In this document: positions 34,503 to 45,673 of the stretch, piece after piece | Layout of the letters: the number at the start of each line of letters is the position of its first letter | Numbering within the stretch: position 1 is the stretch's first letter | Assembly: GCA_039707655.1 (NCBI GenBank) | Contig: CM077676.1 | Coordinates: forward strand, 451,273,379 to 451,337,378 | DNA: 64,000 bases | Reading direction: 5' to 3' | Origin: Elymus sibiricus | Taxonomy: Eukaryota > Streptophyta > Magnoliopsida > Poales > Poaceae | The notes under the pieces: generated by a model | Seen by the model: the letters and a program-made list of their open reading frames with translations, nothing else | Databases searched by the model: none | Told to the model about the DNA's origin: nothing | Made by a program: the position numbers and the translations under genes

Positions 34503-36660
34503 TGTAGGAGATATGCCCTAGAGGCAGTAATAACAGTTATTTTGTATCTCCGGGTTTGTAATGAATGTTTATGTTCCATGCTATAACTGCAATGATTCTC
34601 GAGTCTACAATATCCATGAGGCTCGGAGGGAAACTCATATGCACGTGTGGTATAATAAACGGTAAAATGTATTCCTAGTCTTGCCTCTAAGACTGGCTCA
34701 AGTATTGCATGATGATCCTGTTTTCCTGATCATGGGCATGGCTATGCCGGCAATTTTGAGGGCACAATGTTAGTAGAACACTTGTGTTTAAATGACCCGA
34801 ATTGATGTTATGCTATGAGATTCATTCGTCACAAGTTAATGGTTAATAACACAGAGATAGTTAATGTTTGCATAATTCCTTAGACCATGAAAGTATCGAG
34901 TTCCTTCGTACTTGCTTCGTGAACTTTGGGGTTTGTTAGACGTCATCCGTAACTGGGTGGCTATTACGGCGGCTTACGGGTTCACGGAAAACTATGACAA
35001 GAAACAAGATAGCTCAAGATTGGGATTTTCTCCTCCGACGATGGAGAGATATTCTCGGGCCCTCTCGGTGTTACGGTATCCATCATCGTCTGGCCAGACA
35101 CATTGTGATTTGATCACTGGGATGCCGGAACACGGAAACGAGAAAAGAGAACAAAATCGGTAACGAGGTAACTTGCATGGTGGACAAGTTGTTGATCCAC
35201 GGGGGTGCAATAAATCTGACCTCGGGTGTTTGTAATATATCGTGAAGCAACAGGAATAGCACACGGCAACTGGAGGTTCACTCGAATATTCATTCGTGTG
35301 GGTATAGGGGTCAATATGGGTGTCCACGGCTCCGATGTTGATCATTGATCGGAAAGTGTTCCGGGTCCTCTCTATACTTCACCGAACCAATAGGGTCACA
35401 CGCTTAAGGGTCATCTATCTGCTGAATACTAGACGGGGAGTCTGAGAGAAAATCACCGGAAAAGTTTCGGACGAAACGGAAACGTTCCGGAGAGGATACC
35501 GGAATAGTTCCGGTAAACCTGAAAAGTTGTTTCAGGGGATACCATTAAGTCAAATTGGTTTCGGCACACGTCTGGAAATTCTTGGAGGATTCCAGAAGTG
35601 TTCTGGTAACTTCTGAGAATTTTTCGGGATAAAAACCGGAAATGTTCCGGAGCTACCGGAACCGATTTGATAGCTTGTCGCTGAAGAAAAACATTGTTCC
35701 AGAATTATTTCGGAATGCGTTCAAAATTGTTTTAGTGGGTACTAGAATTATTCTAGGCACACAAAAATAATTTGGGATTTAACGGACGCAGAAAAATGTC
35801 TTCGTGAATAGTGAAAGTGCTTTTTGGGTTTTCTTCTAGAAGAAAATCACTTTTGGTGAGAGATAAAGGTGTGTGAAAGGTGGTGGGCCCCCCCAAAAGG
35901 GGCAACACCAAATTTCGTCCATGGTTGTGTGTGTGGGGGGGCCCTCTTGGGGTTTCCTTCCACCTCATGGTGGATATGTTCTACACACACCCTTATGTGG
36001 CATTTGGGTGAAAAGATCTTGAGCCCCTTTTGGTCTTTTTACCCCTTGCCTCTACCCCTTGCTCCTCCTATAAATAGAGGTGGAGGGGGCTGCCTAAAGA
36101 CTCATCCTTGCTTTCGTACACATGCCATTTGACTTGTCTGGCTTCTCTCTCCCTCCCAGCGAAATAGTTTCGTAGAGCCGAAAGGCTGTCTCGGTTCCGG
36201 TAGGAACTAGTTCTGGACGGCGAAGCCCTGCCGGATAGCTCACACCGTATGTGTGCAACCCCGTAGAGAGGTCGTAGTTTTGATCTTTTGCCCGAGGGGC
36301 TGTTCGAGTGTCCTCCCGAAGGGCTGTCCGAGTTTCCGTTCGAGTTTCGAGGGTCCTCCCGAAGGGCTGTCCGAGTTTCCGTTCGAGTTTCGAGGGTCCT
36401 CCCGAAGGGCTGTCCGTGACATCGTCCGAGGGACTGTCCGACCGCCTCCCGAAGGGCTGTCCGACGAGAGAGTACATCCTCGCGGTTGGGAGGTTGTAAA
36501 TCCTAGTTGCGGGAATCTGCACTGACGATCTACGCCGACTCTTCTTCCGCTGCGCTACGAGTCGGTACGGATCAGATCAAACCTTGTATGCAGTCTCCAT
36601 AGTGATCCTGGGCGTGCTCGATGTACCGAATTTTTTTGTTTTCTGTCGCGTTCCCCTACA
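34503..36660 (+). repeat. Full Copia LTR shared by two internal regions (mosaic)
   Basis: 2158 bp, 'tgtaggag' to 'cccctaca'. It is preceded by pol and a polypurine tract (as a 3' LTR) and followed by a primer-binding site, leader and gag (as a 5' LTR). The left about 1.5 kb carries mainly the 3'-LTR variants of element 1, and the right about 0.55 kb carries the 5'-LTR variants, including three 43-bp units. Confidence 0.88.
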
Positions 36661-38039
36661 GTGGCATCATGAGCCGTGCTATGCGTAGATGCAGGTTACG
36701 ATCTAGAATGCATGGAGATGTATGGGTATTGCATAATATAATTTTGGAATAGATAAGATCTATTGCTGAAAATTATTTATGCGGGTGGCAGATGAAATCT
36801 GTTACCCGATGTTCTTGTTGCTTCCCTAGAATTTGCGTATTTCTGATCTCGAGACAACATGGTGGAATTTAACAAAGTTCTGGCAATCCGCGATCCTGAT
36901 TGATCAACGAAGTGCTATCAGTTCTTTGGGTTCCGCCATAGTCAAAAGAAAGATGAAATTCGCCGACGAAAGGGCAATGCAGATATGATCTGCACGGGGG
37001 TCATGCGTATGACGAAGTTTAGTATGGGGCTTGAGATTTTATTATCTCGTGTTTCATACACCCCGCGATGTTAATCTAGTGACTTGAATAATCATACTTG
37101 ATGATAAAACATTGGTAGCTCCGGTTTAAGTCAAAACCTTAGAAGCCACGTAAAATAAAATTTTGCATAAACCGATTAGAGGCATCTAACTTGGTTGCAG
37201 GATGTGCATGTGATGTGGTATAGCAGTGCTCATATTAATTCAATTATGTATGAGATGACTATATGATGTAAATTTATTAACATGACCTGCGTGTCATGAT
37301 TCGGCATGATGGCTGGAGCCATATGATTGTCACTTTAATGACCTGCGTGTCAACCTTAAGTAATGCACTTATTTTATTAGCTATAGATATAGCAATATAT
37401 TTGGTGCATCGACAAGGTGGTGGCAATCTTCGCGAAGGTGAACACCGACGCAAATGCCGAAGACGAAGAAATACTTGACTTCTCCATCAGAAAGGGCTAT
37501 ACCATATCATGCTATTATGAATTGCCTGAGATGTTTATCCCTTATGATGCACCCTTTTGATTGCGCGGTAGTCGCTTTTTATTAGGGTGATCTCTCACTT
37601 AAAATATCAAGTAGTTAGTGTTCTCCCAAGTGTAGCACCGTCACGCCACCTATCTCTTCGGGCATCACATGATCTCCATGGGTGCGAACGATTAGAGAAG
37701 TGTGAGGCGGGTGAGTTGAGACCTCGCAGCAAGATCACTTGGTTGACTTGACGTTCAGGTAGGACAGTCCTGAGCTCGGAACACACGCATCGAAAGATGA
37801 ACAAGAATCACATGGAGATGTGATCGGCAAGTTTGCCTACCAATTGAAATTCTCGTCACATGAGATGGATACATCCTTGGCGTTGAATTGCAATTTGGAT
37901 CTTGAATCACTCATAATCAATTTTGAGAGATATTGATTTGAGTGGGAGCGCACTTTAGAATAAAATTGTTTATTCACTAGTGCCAAAAATCATTATGAAC
38001 AAAGTCTAAGTGAAACTTGTGTTTTCCGTTGTAGATCAA
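36661..38039 (+). other. Retrotransposon leader, complex 2
   Basis: Non-coding leader beginning with the diverged primer-binding site 'tggcatcatgagcc' (36662), nearly identical to 11990-13371 apart from a replaced stretch near 37845-37875. Confidence 0.85.
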
Positions 38040-38267
38040 ATGGCTCGCAACACCGCGTTCAACTTAGGCCCGATGTTAGAGAAAGAGAAGTTAGCTGCGA
38101 CTGGAAACAACTATGCGGACTGGGTCCGTAACCTGAGGATTGTCCTCAGGAGCGCTAGGAAAATGTATGTGCTTGAAACTGCTCTTCCAGCTAAACCGGC
38201 GGCAGATGCCCCGGAAGATGAGCAGAATGTCTGGGCCACTAAGGATGATGATCATAACTTAGTAGGA
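38040..38267 (+). pseudogene. Copia gag fragment, complex 2
   Basis: ATG at 38040 ('MARNTAFNLGPML') and about 75 residues of gag, ending abruptly after 'KDDDHNLV' where an inverted pol scrap begins. Confidence 0.88.
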
Positions 38268-38270
38268 ATC

Positions 38271-39481
38271 TTCAAAGTAACATTTGTCTGATCTGGGATC
38301 GAGTTTGCTTGGCTGTAAACGCTTTGTGACTCTTGTTCATCTTTCGATGCGTGTGTTCCGAGCTCATGACTTTCATGCCTGAACGTCAAGACAACCAAGT
38401 GATCTCGCTGCGAGGTCTCAACTCACCCGCCTCACACTTCACTAATCGTTCGTACCCATGTATCCATGTGGTACCCCGAAAAGATAGGTGCCGTGACGGT
38501 GCTACACTTGGGAGAACACTAACTACTTGATATTTTTAAGTGAGAGATCACCCTAATAAAAAGCGACTACCGCGCAATCAAGAAGGGTGCATCATAAGGG
38601 ATAAACATCTCAGGCAATTCATAGTAGCATGATAAGCTATAGCCCTTTCTGACGGAGAAGTCAAGTATTTTTTCGTCTTCGGCATTTGCGTCGGTGTTCA
38701 CCTTCGCGAAGATTGCCACCACCTTGTCGATGCACCAGATAATATTTGCTATCTCTATAGCTAATAAAATAAGTGCATTACTTAAGGTTGACACGCATGT
38801 CATTAAAGTGACAATCATATGGCCCCAGCCATCATGCCGAATCATGACACGCAGGTCATGTTAACAAATTTACATCATATAGTCATCTCATACATAATCG
38901 AATTAATATGAGCTTTGCTATACCACATCACATGCACATCCTACAAAACCAAGTTAGACGACTCTAATCGGTTTATGCAAAATTTTATTTTACGTGGCTT
39001 CTAAGGTTTTGACTTAAACCGCAGCTACCAACGTTTTGTCATCAAGTATGATAATTCAAATTGCTAGATTAACATCTCGGGGTGTATGAAACACGAGATA
39101 ATTAAATCTCGAGCCCCATACTAAACTTCGTCATACGCATGACCCCCGTGCAGATCATATCTGCAATGCCCTTTCATCTGCGAATTTCATCTTTCTTTTG
39201 ACAATGGCGGAACCCAAAGAACTGATAGCACTTCGTTGATCAATCAGGATCGCGGATTGCTAGAACTTTGTGAAATTCCACCATGCTGTCTCGAGATTGA
39301 GCAAACGCAAATTCCAGGGAAGCAACAAGAACATCGGGTAACAGACTTCATCTGCTACCCGCATAAATAATTTTCAGCAATAGATCTTATCTACTCCAAA
39401 ATTATATTATGCAATACCCATACATCTCCATGTATTCTAGATCGTAACCTGCATCTACGCATAGCACGGCTCTGATACCAC
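38271..39481 (-). mobile_element. Inverted retrotransposon internal remnant
   Basis: 38271-38318 is the reverse complement of pol around 32525-32570 ('ctgatctgggatcgagttt'). From about 38325 the sequence is the reverse complement of the retrotransposon leader. So the inverted element had its own internal deletion joining leader to pol. It is more diverged from the direct copies than they are from each other. Confidence 0.8.
39468..39480 (-). other. Canonical Copia primer-binding site (inverted element)
   Basis: The reverse complement reads 'tggtatcagagcc', complementary to the 3' end of plant initiator-Met tRNA, one base from the LTR. Confidence 0.85.
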
Positions 39482-41624
39482 TGTAGGGGAACGTGATAGA
39501 AAACAAAAAATTTCGGTACAGCGAGCAAGCCCAGGATCACTATGGAGACCGCATACAAGGTTTGATCTGATCCGTACCGACTCGAAGCACAGCGGAAGAA
39601 GAGTCGGTATAGATCGTCGCTGCAGATCCCTGCAGCTAGGATTTACAACCTCCCAACCGCAAGGATGTACTCCCACTCCGGACAGCCCTTCGGGAGACGG
39701 TCGGACAGTCCCCCGGACGATGTCGCGGACAGCCCTTCGGGAGGACCCTCGGAACCCGAACAGTAACCCGGACAGCCCTTCGGGAGGACGCCGGAAACTC
39801 GAACGGTAACTCGAACAGCCCTTCGGGAGGACACTCGAAAACAGCCCCTCGGGCAAAAGATCGAAACTACAATCTCTCTACGGGGTTGCACACATACGGT
39901 GTCAGCTATCCGGCAGGGCTTCGCCGTCCAGAGCTAGTTCCTGCCGGAACCCAGACAGCCTTTCGCCTCTACGAAACTATTTCGTGGGAGGGAGAGAGAA
40001 GTCAGACAAGTCAAATGGCATGTGTATGAGAGCAAGGATGAAGCATATGGGGCTGCCCCCTCACCTCTATTTATAGGATAGCCAAGGGGTAAAGATGGTA
40101 TTCACAAATACCAAAAGTGCCCCCACTTTATGCCTTTTCTAAAAAGAATAAAGCAAAGAAGGGTGGCAAGTGGAGCTCCATGGAGCCCCACCTCCCTTGG
40201 CCGGCCACATCTTGGGGGCCCCCCCATGGGGGGCTTCCTTGGCCACCAAGTCCATCTAGAAGCCTTTTTGGAAATATCCAAAAAGGTGCTTTCCCAAAAA
40301 TATCCAAAAAGCACTTTCACTATTCACGAAGACATTTTTTTGCGTTTGATAAATCCCAAATTATTTTTGTGTGCCTAGAATAATTCCAGTACCCACACAG
40401 ACAATTTTGAACGCGTTCCGAAATAATTTCGGAACAATGTTTTCTTCAGCGAAAAGCTATCATAGCGGTTCCGGCTGCTCCGGAACATTTTCGGTTTTCT
40501 CTCCGGAAAAATTCCAGAATTTACCAGAACGATTCCGGCACCCTCCAAGAATTTCCAGACATGTGCCGGAACCAATTTGACTTAATGGAATACCCTGAAA
40601 CAACTTTTCAGTTTCACCGGAACTATTCCGGTGTTCTCTCCGGAACGTTTCCGTTTCGTCCGAAACTTTTTCGGTGATTTTCTCTCAGACTCCCCGTCTA
40701 GTATTCAGCAGATAGATGACCCTTAAGCGTGTGACCCTATAGGTTCGGTGAAGTATAGACATGACCCGGAACACTTTCCGATCAATGATCAACATCGGAG
40801 CCGTGGACACCCATATTGACCCCTATACCCACACGAATGAATATTCGAGTGAACCTCCAGTTGCCGTGTGCTATTCCTGTTGCTTCACGATATATTACAA
40901 AACCCGAGGTGAGATTTATGCATCCCCGTGGATCAACAACTTGTCCAGTATGCAAGTTACCTCGTTACCAGTTTTGTTCTCTTTACTCGTTTCCGTGTTC
41001 CGGCATCCCAGTGATCAAATCACAATGTGTCTGGCCAGACGATGATGGATACCGTAACACCGAGAGGGCCCGAGAATATCTCTCCATCGTCGGAGGAGCA
41101 AATCCCAATCTTGAGCTATCTGGTTTCTTGTCATACTTTTCCGTGAACCCGTAAGCTGCCGTAATAGCCACCCATTTACGGATGACGTTTAACAAACCCC
41201 AAAGTTCACGAAGCAAGTACGAAGGAACTCGATACTCTCATGGTCTAAGGAATTATGCAAACATTAACTATCTCTGTGTTATTACCATTAACTTGTGACG
41301 AAATGTATCTCATAGCATAACATCAATTTGGGTCGATTCAACACAAGTGTTCTACTAACATTGTGCCCTCAAAATTGCCGGCATAGCCATGCCCATGATC
41401 AGGAAAACAGGATCATCATGCAATACTTGAGCCAGTCATAGAGGCATGACTAGGAATACATTTTCCGTTTATTATACCACACGTGCACATGAGTTTCCCT
41501 CCGAGCCTCGTGGTTATTGTAGACTCGAGAATCATTGCAGTTATAACATGGAACATAAACATTCATTACAAACTCAGAGATACAAAGTAACTGATATTAC
41601 TGCCTCTAGGTCATATCTCCTACA
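39482..41624 (-). repeat. Inverted Copia LTR
   Basis: 2143 bp in minus orientation ('tgtagggga' left, 'tctcctaca' right). TATA box complement at 40067-40075. It lacks the solo-LTR insertion and contains a diverged middle (40110-40260, 'ggccggccacatcttggggg'), so it represents another subfamily of the same family. Confidence 0.88.
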
Positions 41625-41907
41625 CATGATGCTTGTTAAGTGTTCATGCTACCTGACTTAGATTGTTGGTCATACTGCAGGCTTGGCAGTTAGCTTTGTC
41701 TTTTGTTCTCCTCGTAAAGAAATTTAAGCGCATTTAAATCGCTTCTTTGGTGATCTAAACGGTCGTATGTTCCTTTACAGATAGAGTGTTAGGCCTTAGA
41801 AATTGCATACCACTTTTTGTTGGGCGTGTGATTGACATGTTTTTATTAAAAATGTGTATGGTATGCCCTATAATGCATGTTTAGACTAATTATATTCTCT
41901 TGCCCAG

Positions 41908-43233
41908 GTACTGTGTCTGCACCTTCGCAACCGATGGCACGGCTGAAGCTGAGTTTATGTTCTTTGAGAAAGTTGCTAGGGCGGCAGTAGCCAAACCACT
42001 CTTGACCTTGCTCAGTCAGAGATACCCTGGGTGTTCAGACATAAATGAATTCGCACAGATGGCAGGATCTGACCACGGAGTTCCCATGGAGGTTTCTCGC
42101 ATGGTGACCAAGAAATATCGCCTGGTGGTTACTATCTCACACAAGAGCATTGCACCTACAAGCCACCAGCTGTCCTTCCAGGTTAGTAGGATTGATCATG
42201 CCTTCAAACCTGAACTTGGTCCATTGGGCTTTGGTCATGGTGTTGGATCTTCCGGACCAGCATCATCTGGTGGGAGCTCAGTTGGAGGTTCCCTTGCCAT
42301 GCAATCTTCATCACCACTTCCACCGTACACGCCATCATCAAAGGATGTGCATGGTTCTGGAGGCACTGCTTTAGCTCAGTCAGTTATCGATGAGGTATAC
42401 TCATTTTTTGTTGTACTGTATCACTGTTCCTCTTTTCATTTGGATGACCATTACATGCAAAACAGCTCAACACTCCTATTGCTGCCATGAAAGGCAAGAG
42501 TGCTTCCCATTCTCCGACAGGGTCAGTCCATTGTTCTTCTTGTTCCGGTTAGATGTTTCTTGTGTCCATTCTTAGTAACACATATTTTGTTTTTCTGCTG
42601 CGAAACAGGAAATCACCCTGCCCTAAAAGTTCTAGGCGTAAGCTCTTGTTTATCTCCCCAGTGAAGGGCAATGAAGATGCCAAAGTTCAAACCATAGTTG
42701 ATTCTCCTCTAAGCACTGAAAATGTTATCATCACTGAAGTTACAGACACTGTTAGTATTTCTATCGGATCTAGCTTTCTCTTTGTTTTTCTATTGGTTTC
42801 CTCTTGCATGGTTCCTAATGATTAACTTGGCCCTGTCACAGGGATCTAAACTGACTGATGTTGATGCTGATGCTTCTGCCACTGCACCTGCTAAGACCGT
42901 GGACACTGCGGTTGCTGAGACAACTAAGCTTAAGAGGTAAGCCTTCTCTATACAATGAAGCATAATACACTATTAACTACGCGCCCAAACTGGAAATGGG
43001 CACATGGATCGTAAAGAATTTAACACTGCAAAACCACATACAATCAAACTTCTGTTCATATAACAATTGCAGTTTTGATGCTTCTATTTTTTTGTTTTGC
43101 CTGTTGGATTTCTGTTTCTGTTTATATAGAATATGAATATGTGTTTCTTATGTAATCCTTTTGCTGGAAACTTCCTGATATTAGGGCCGCTGCTGTTGCT
43201 GCCAAGAACGTTTTAGCAAAAAAGCTAAAGTAG
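41908..43233 (+). CDS. Replication protein A-like C-terminal domain, exons 9-13 (3' part of a chimera)
   Basis: Five exons with GT/AG borders and matching phases: 41908-42394, 42466-42521, 42609-42750, 42842-42936, 43185-43233 (stop TAG). Residues 1-100 ('YCVCTFATDGTAEAEFMFF', 'VTKKYRLVVTISHKS', 'HQLSFQVSRID') match the OB-fold of the RPA1 C-terminal type. Such single-strand-binding proteins are encoded by plant Helitrons and also by host RPA1 paralogues. A Ser/Pro-rich linker and a Lys/Ala tail ('NVLAKKLK') follow. The usual zinc-ribbon and upstream OB-folds are missing. The acceptor phase fits the PP2C donor at 30764 exactly, giving a predicted 550-residue chimera over 13 exons. Confidence 0.72.
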
Positions 43234-44270
43234 CGGCTGATCGACGCTTTGGGATGAGCGTGCATGTCTGGTACGTCCCTTTCTGCAGCCCATAGTCCCT
43301 TAGCTGATTTGTTCATGCCTTCCTTTTGGTTATTTTGCCACTGCCATGTTTTACATTGTGTTGTCCTTTACATGATAAAAACTCAGAACCGTGGTCAAGT
43401 TCTTTTAGAAAATTGATTAGTGTTTCGATGATACCCGTGTTCCCTTCATACAGTTATCCTTGCCTTCTGGCTTACAATTGAACTGGTACATTTGTTCATA
43501 TCTACGCCTTCTGTCAACACTTGATGCACTGCATATATTATGAGCTTTATTATGATGGCAGCTTATGCTATGTGACTCTCTTGTCTTATGAACTGCCCTG
43601 TCTTTTGCATCAGGTTGTTTTGTATATAGAAGGTCTCTGCCTTGGTCCTCGCCGCCTTGGCCTCGCTACTTTGGCGCTGGCTACTAAAGCCTCCACCCGC
43701 AAGGACAAGTGAACCCTGATTCACCGTCGCTGTCTTCAGGCACCTCTCTTTGCACCCTTTTGGACACGCTGCTACTACGTTGCATGCATGTTTGCAAACC
43801 CAGTCTTTGACGCTCATGGAGCCATGTCAAAGTTCTGTTGATACACTTCCCTATTTCAGATGCGACCTAAGCTACTTTCATGTCTTGTAAATATCGCCGT
43901 TGGCCTTTCCTGCTTTCCCTTGCCTTCTCAATGACTATTTCTATCCATTGTAAATATTCGTTCGGCCATGCTACCTAATATACGTTCAGCAATGTCATAG
44001 GTGAGACCTACTTGGTCATGTGACAGCTCTTAGTTTTTTTAATATAACGTCTGTCCGTCAGTTGTTTCATATTCCTCCTATATTGGTTGTCTCTTAATAT
44101 AGCAAGCTTCTACTGAGTATCTTCGAAATTTTGTTAACACCACAAGTGTTATTTGGTTTAGAATCATGCTTGCACATCACTACACCATTTTCTGCTGCAT
44201 GATCTGTCCCTTTAAAACCTACTGCTTATGCTCACCTTCTAAAATTCTTACTGCTTATAACTGTGTAGGC
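43234..44270. other. Intergenic or intronic, no supported gene
   Basis: T-rich intron-like sequence with scattered splice-like sites. A Leu/Ala/Lys-rich piece at 43620-43712 is open but not recognised. Confidence 0.4.
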
Positions 44271-45089
44271 CCTTCAGTCCATCGCTTGAACGCCAAGGAA
44301 ACTATGCCAAAGAGGCACACATCACATGGTATATAAACATTTAATATTACAATCGTACTGTCATTATACCTAATCTGACCCGTCTTCCTCTGCTTTGTGA
44401 TTATCATCATATAGCACCTACAACAAGATTCACAAAACTGAAGAAAGCTGAACACAAGACCTACATAACCAGTACGTACAAACAATGTTTTCATTTGTTC
44501 TTGTAATACCAGTACATACATATGCTTACACCAACCATTTTATATACCGTTGCATAGGGGAACCCGGGATTGTCTACTTTCGGAGTTTTGATGACCATTG
44601 CAAGTGGGGAAACAAAGTGAAGCTATACAAGAAACAAGTCACAAATTTAAAGCGTATCATCGCTGCAAGGAAACCACACATTCATTAGTACATCTGCTGC
44701 ATGAGCAAGACCTTTGCCACTCAAAGAATGGCAAGAATCTATACACATCGCATACTTTTTATTTACAACTATTCTTGCTATTGTTCCCTTTCAGTTTTAA
44801 TGTTCTTTTCCTCAATGCTGTTGCCTTCCATCTGCAATACTTCTCAGTCAGTTTTACCAAGAAACTCCGCCGTTATATTGCCCCAAAGCTTTATACCTTA
44901 CCAATCAGATCTGAAGATGGACAAATCTGCATCCAAGCCCGTCTAATCAACGGAGTCGACAAGAGGGCAACAATTACCAAAGGCTGGGCAGACTTTTTCC
45001 ATGCAGCTCATATGAAGAAAGGAAAAATATATGCCTTCACCTTCAAGCGCAGCCACAAGCGTCTGCGTCTCACCGTGCACACCCTTTGA
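44271..45089 (+). pseudogene. B3 DNA-binding domain fragment
   Basis: The last exon-like stretch (about 44856-45089) reads 'KKLRRYIAPKLYTLPI', 'QARLINGVD', 'ITKGWADFFHAAHMKKG' and 'YAFTFKRSHKRLRLTVH', then TGA. This follows the plant B3 pattern (strand, 'GW..F...N/H.L..GD...F', strand). A preceding possible exon (44559-44680, 'GIVYFRSFDDHCKWGNK') may be the start of the same domain, split by an intron; earlier pieces near 44271-44330 are uncertain. B3 domains bind DNA in plant transcription factors. No start codon or full gene is visible, so I treat it as a captured fragment. Confidence 0.5.
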
Positions 45090-45643
45090 GCATAGTCTTC
45101 AGCCTCCTATGCAGCCTAATTAGCATGTGAAGCTCTATATGTATAGCTTCACCCTAAGCGCATGATTTCTTTTGTCATCACACAATCTGCTTATCATGTT
45201 GATCACATTATATGAAGCTCTGTGTTTATAGCTTCATCTAAGGACCTACTTGCTTTTGGAACTGCTCTCTAATCACTATGTATATATTTGGAACCTTTAA
45301 TGTTCATCTTAGACCCATATAATATCTATCCATACTACTTAATGCAAATATTTTCCTATGTTTAGTTCATACTCTTTCTACTTCTGTAACTGCACTACAG
45401 AAGAAATACATTTATATTTCTCTGTATATAATCATCACTACATACCCTATAAGACATGAAAATAAAATCTATGCTTCATAAGATCCAACTTTAACACTGT
45501 TGTTGTATCTGCCATCAGATCAAACATTACATTCTTTTCACTTCAAACCAATTTAACTTCAACACTGATCTCAGCCTGTTTCATCTGATGCCTAAATAAA
45601 ATCTCCTACTCACTCATGACTAACATCACTACTAACTGGCTTC
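45090..45643. other. 3' flank of the B3-like fragment
   Basis: AT-rich, with a repeated phrase ('gaagctctatatgtatagcttca' style at 45128 and 45210), probably 3' untranslated. No gene. Confidence 0.45.
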
Positions 45644-45673
45644 TTGCGCCATCGGCGCAACCGGGTCATCTAG
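45644..45673 (+). mobile_element. Putative Helitron 3' terminus
   Basis: A perfect 7-bp hairpin, 'ttgcgcc' - atc - 'ggcgcaa' (45644-45660), is followed 9 nt later by CTAG (45670-45673). This is the terminal structure of Helitrons. The next base is C rather than the usual T, perhaps a later mutation. A Helitron end just downstream of RPA-like and host-gene fragments is the expected context. The 5' end (upstream of the PP2C exons) was not found and no Rep/helicase is present, so the element is non-autonomous. Confidence 0.6.

Larger units (their letters stand above)
31027..41624. mobile_element. Rearranged Copia complex inside the chimera's intron
   Basis: Order: solo-LTR 3' fragment 31027-31200; partial Copia LTR 31201-32447; pol remnant 32448-34502; full LTR 34503-36660; leader plus gag start 36661-38267; inverted pol scrap 38271-38318; inverted leader to 39481; inverted full LTR 39482-41624. 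All pieces belong to the element 1 family. There is no matching target duplication at the outer ends, and the left end lies inside a nested LTR, so this is not one simple insertion. Without it the intron would be about 0.54 kb. Confidence 0.88.

Noticed and set aside
34503..41624. Recent perfect palindrome or assembly mirror artefact
   Set aside because: The inverted arm is diverged from the direct arm throughout and has its own diverged middle and canonical primer-binding site, so it is a distinct older copy.
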